Positions 63,330 through 64,000 of a DNA stretch of 64,000 bases are shown here, piece by piece (within the stretch, counting starts at the first letter, position 1; each line of letters begins with the position of its first letter). Under the pieces are notes generated by a model, which worked only from the letters and a program-made list of their open reading frames with translations, had not been told where the DNA came from and searched no databases. Origin of the DNA: Acidobacteriaceae bacterium KBS 83 (GTDB lineage: Bacteria > Acidobacteriota > Terriglobia > Terriglobales > Acidobacteriaceae); assembly GCA_000381585.1 (NCBI GenBank), contig KB906739.1:372001-436000 (forward strand), written 5' to 3'. A program made the position numbers and the translations under genes.

Positions 63330-64000
63330 TTATAGAGAAAGTCGCAGGTGGAATGACTTAGGTTGCGTGAGCGAGGCATATCCGCGCCGAGAGAGGCTAC
63401 ACCCATGCCCAGAATCCTTAATACCAGTCCATGGGAGTGCAGGATCAACATAATCACAGCGGTTCATGAACCAAGTGCCGCTTTCTATGCGACTTCCAAT
63501 TTGTACGGAGGCGTCAACGTCCGAGGTCCAAACCGAAGCAGTGAGCCCATAACGACTATCATTCATAAGGGCCACGGCCTCCGCATCGTCCTTCACCCGC
63601 ATCAACGGCGCCACTGGTCCAAATGTTTCTTCTGTCATCACTCGCATTCCATGGTCAACATTCGCAAGCACCTGGGGCGCCAGATAAGGAGTGCCTCGCC
63701 TACTATTGGGGAAGAACGAAGTATCCACCAAAGGCCGCGCTCCCTTGCGAATTGCCTCTTCCACCTTTATACGAACGGAGGTCGCAGCCCGCTCGTTGAT
63801 CACAGGGCCTAGAGTGGTAGAAGGATCCAAAGGATTGTCCAGCACATACTTCTTCGTGAGCTCGACAAACCCATCGAGAAACTTCTCCCAAACGTCCTGA
63901 TGAACATAGATCCTTTCGACCGCACAACAGGATTGCCCCGAATTGAAGAACACACCGTCCACCAGGTTCTCGATGGTTTGCTCCAGGAAAGCGTCCGCGC
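63330..64000 (-). CDS. NAD(P)-dependent aldehyde dehydrogenase (5' end outside window)
   Basis: The frame is open through the window edge; the GTG at 63962 is internal because ADAFLEQTIENLVDG precedes it in frame. Catalytic Cys in FFNSGQSCCAVERIYVH; Glu-containing MTEETFGPVAPLMRV; C-terminal DSRYGLTASVWTSD and WTGIKDSGHGCSLSRRGY. The missing N-terminal part holds most of the NAD fold. It would oxidise an aldehyde to an acid, for example the 2-oxoglutarate semialdehyde or glycolaldehyde/lactaldehyde formed in non-phosphorylative sugar-acid pathways, which suits the YjhG and lyxose isomerase genes nearby. Confidence 0.9.
   Translation of the reverse strand, partial: ADAFLEQTIENLVDGVFFNSGQSCCAVERIYVHQDVWEKFLDGFVELTKKYVLDNPLDPSTTLGPVINERAATSVRIKVEEAIRKGARPLVDTSFFPNSRRGTPYLAPQVLANVDHGMRVMTEETFGPVAPLMRVKDDAEAVALMNDSRYGLTASVWTSDVDASVQIGSRIESGTWFMNRCDYVDPALPWTGIKDSGHGCSLSRRGYASLTQPKSFHLRLSL

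Overview
The window reads as chromosomal DNA of a moderately GC-rich, Gram-negative heterotroph, most likely an Acidobacteriota (Terriglobia-like) soil bacterium. This assignment is an inference. It rests on the large Oar-like TonB receptor with an N-terminal carboxypeptidase-regulatory-like domain, the 1,070-residue sortilin/VPS10-type beta-propeller protein, the SBBP/DUF11 secreted protein, and the mix of universal stress proteins (USPs), sugar-acid catabolism and secreted glycosidase. No rRNA, tRNA, CRISPR array or transposase was recognised.

Layout. 1-12 kb: end of a GH27 alpha-galactosidase with two carbohydrate-binding modules, a formylglycine-generating enzyme, a stretch of gene debris (DUF1622 gene plus three broken genes), the VPS10-type protein and the TonB receptor. 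12.4-16.1 kb: a compact, apparently undescribed operon: a BNR-propeller protein without signal peptide, a stand-alone copy of its C-terminal module, a low-complexity protein and a small membrane protein. 16.3-25.9 kb: three USP genes, remnants of a phosphoketolase and an SBBP protein, then a signalling hub (PAS histidine kinase, single-domain response regulator, NtrC-type activator, Crp/Fnr regulator). 26-35.5 kb: ordinary metabolic genes (TetR/amidase, MarR, cupin, aldo/keto reductase, 2-hydroxyacid dehydrogenase, FAD oxidoreductase) with gene fragments between them. 35.5-49 kb: pentapeptide protein, four USPs in a row, MgtC/DUF4010 membrane protein, two small membrane proteins, metal P-type ATPase, a fifth USP, a decayed USP and a secreted propeller. 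49-53 kb: decayed and small genes. 53.8-64 kb: sugar-acid/pentose catabolism (broken SMP-30 lactonase, SDR, YjhG-type dehydratase, D-lyxose isomerase-like cupin, aldehyde dehydrogenase), a TolB-like pair, an EEP phosphohydrolase and a decayed cardiolipin synthase.

The main discovery is regulatory. Thirteen copies of a 16-bp dyad, consensus TGTGAY-N4-RTCACA, lie in intergenic DNA between 19.3 and 47.8 kb. They sit in front of USP genes, the response regulator, the pentapeptide protein, the MgtC/DUF4010 and P-type ATPase genes, two small membrane proteins and a secreted propeller; I saw none elsewhere in the window. The Crp/Fnr protein encoded in the middle of this stretch carries a CRP-type recognition helix (R-E-x-x-x-R), which suits GTGA half-sites, and an N-terminal cysteine cluster. 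The region therefore looks like a self-contained stress or redox regulon island encoded together with its regulator. Part of the USP block is duplicated in inverted orientation.

Broken genes are frequent. Some carry single-base frameshifts, others have lost whole ends. Because the longest genes are intact, real gene decay is more likely than general sequencing error, but individual single-base calls need checking.
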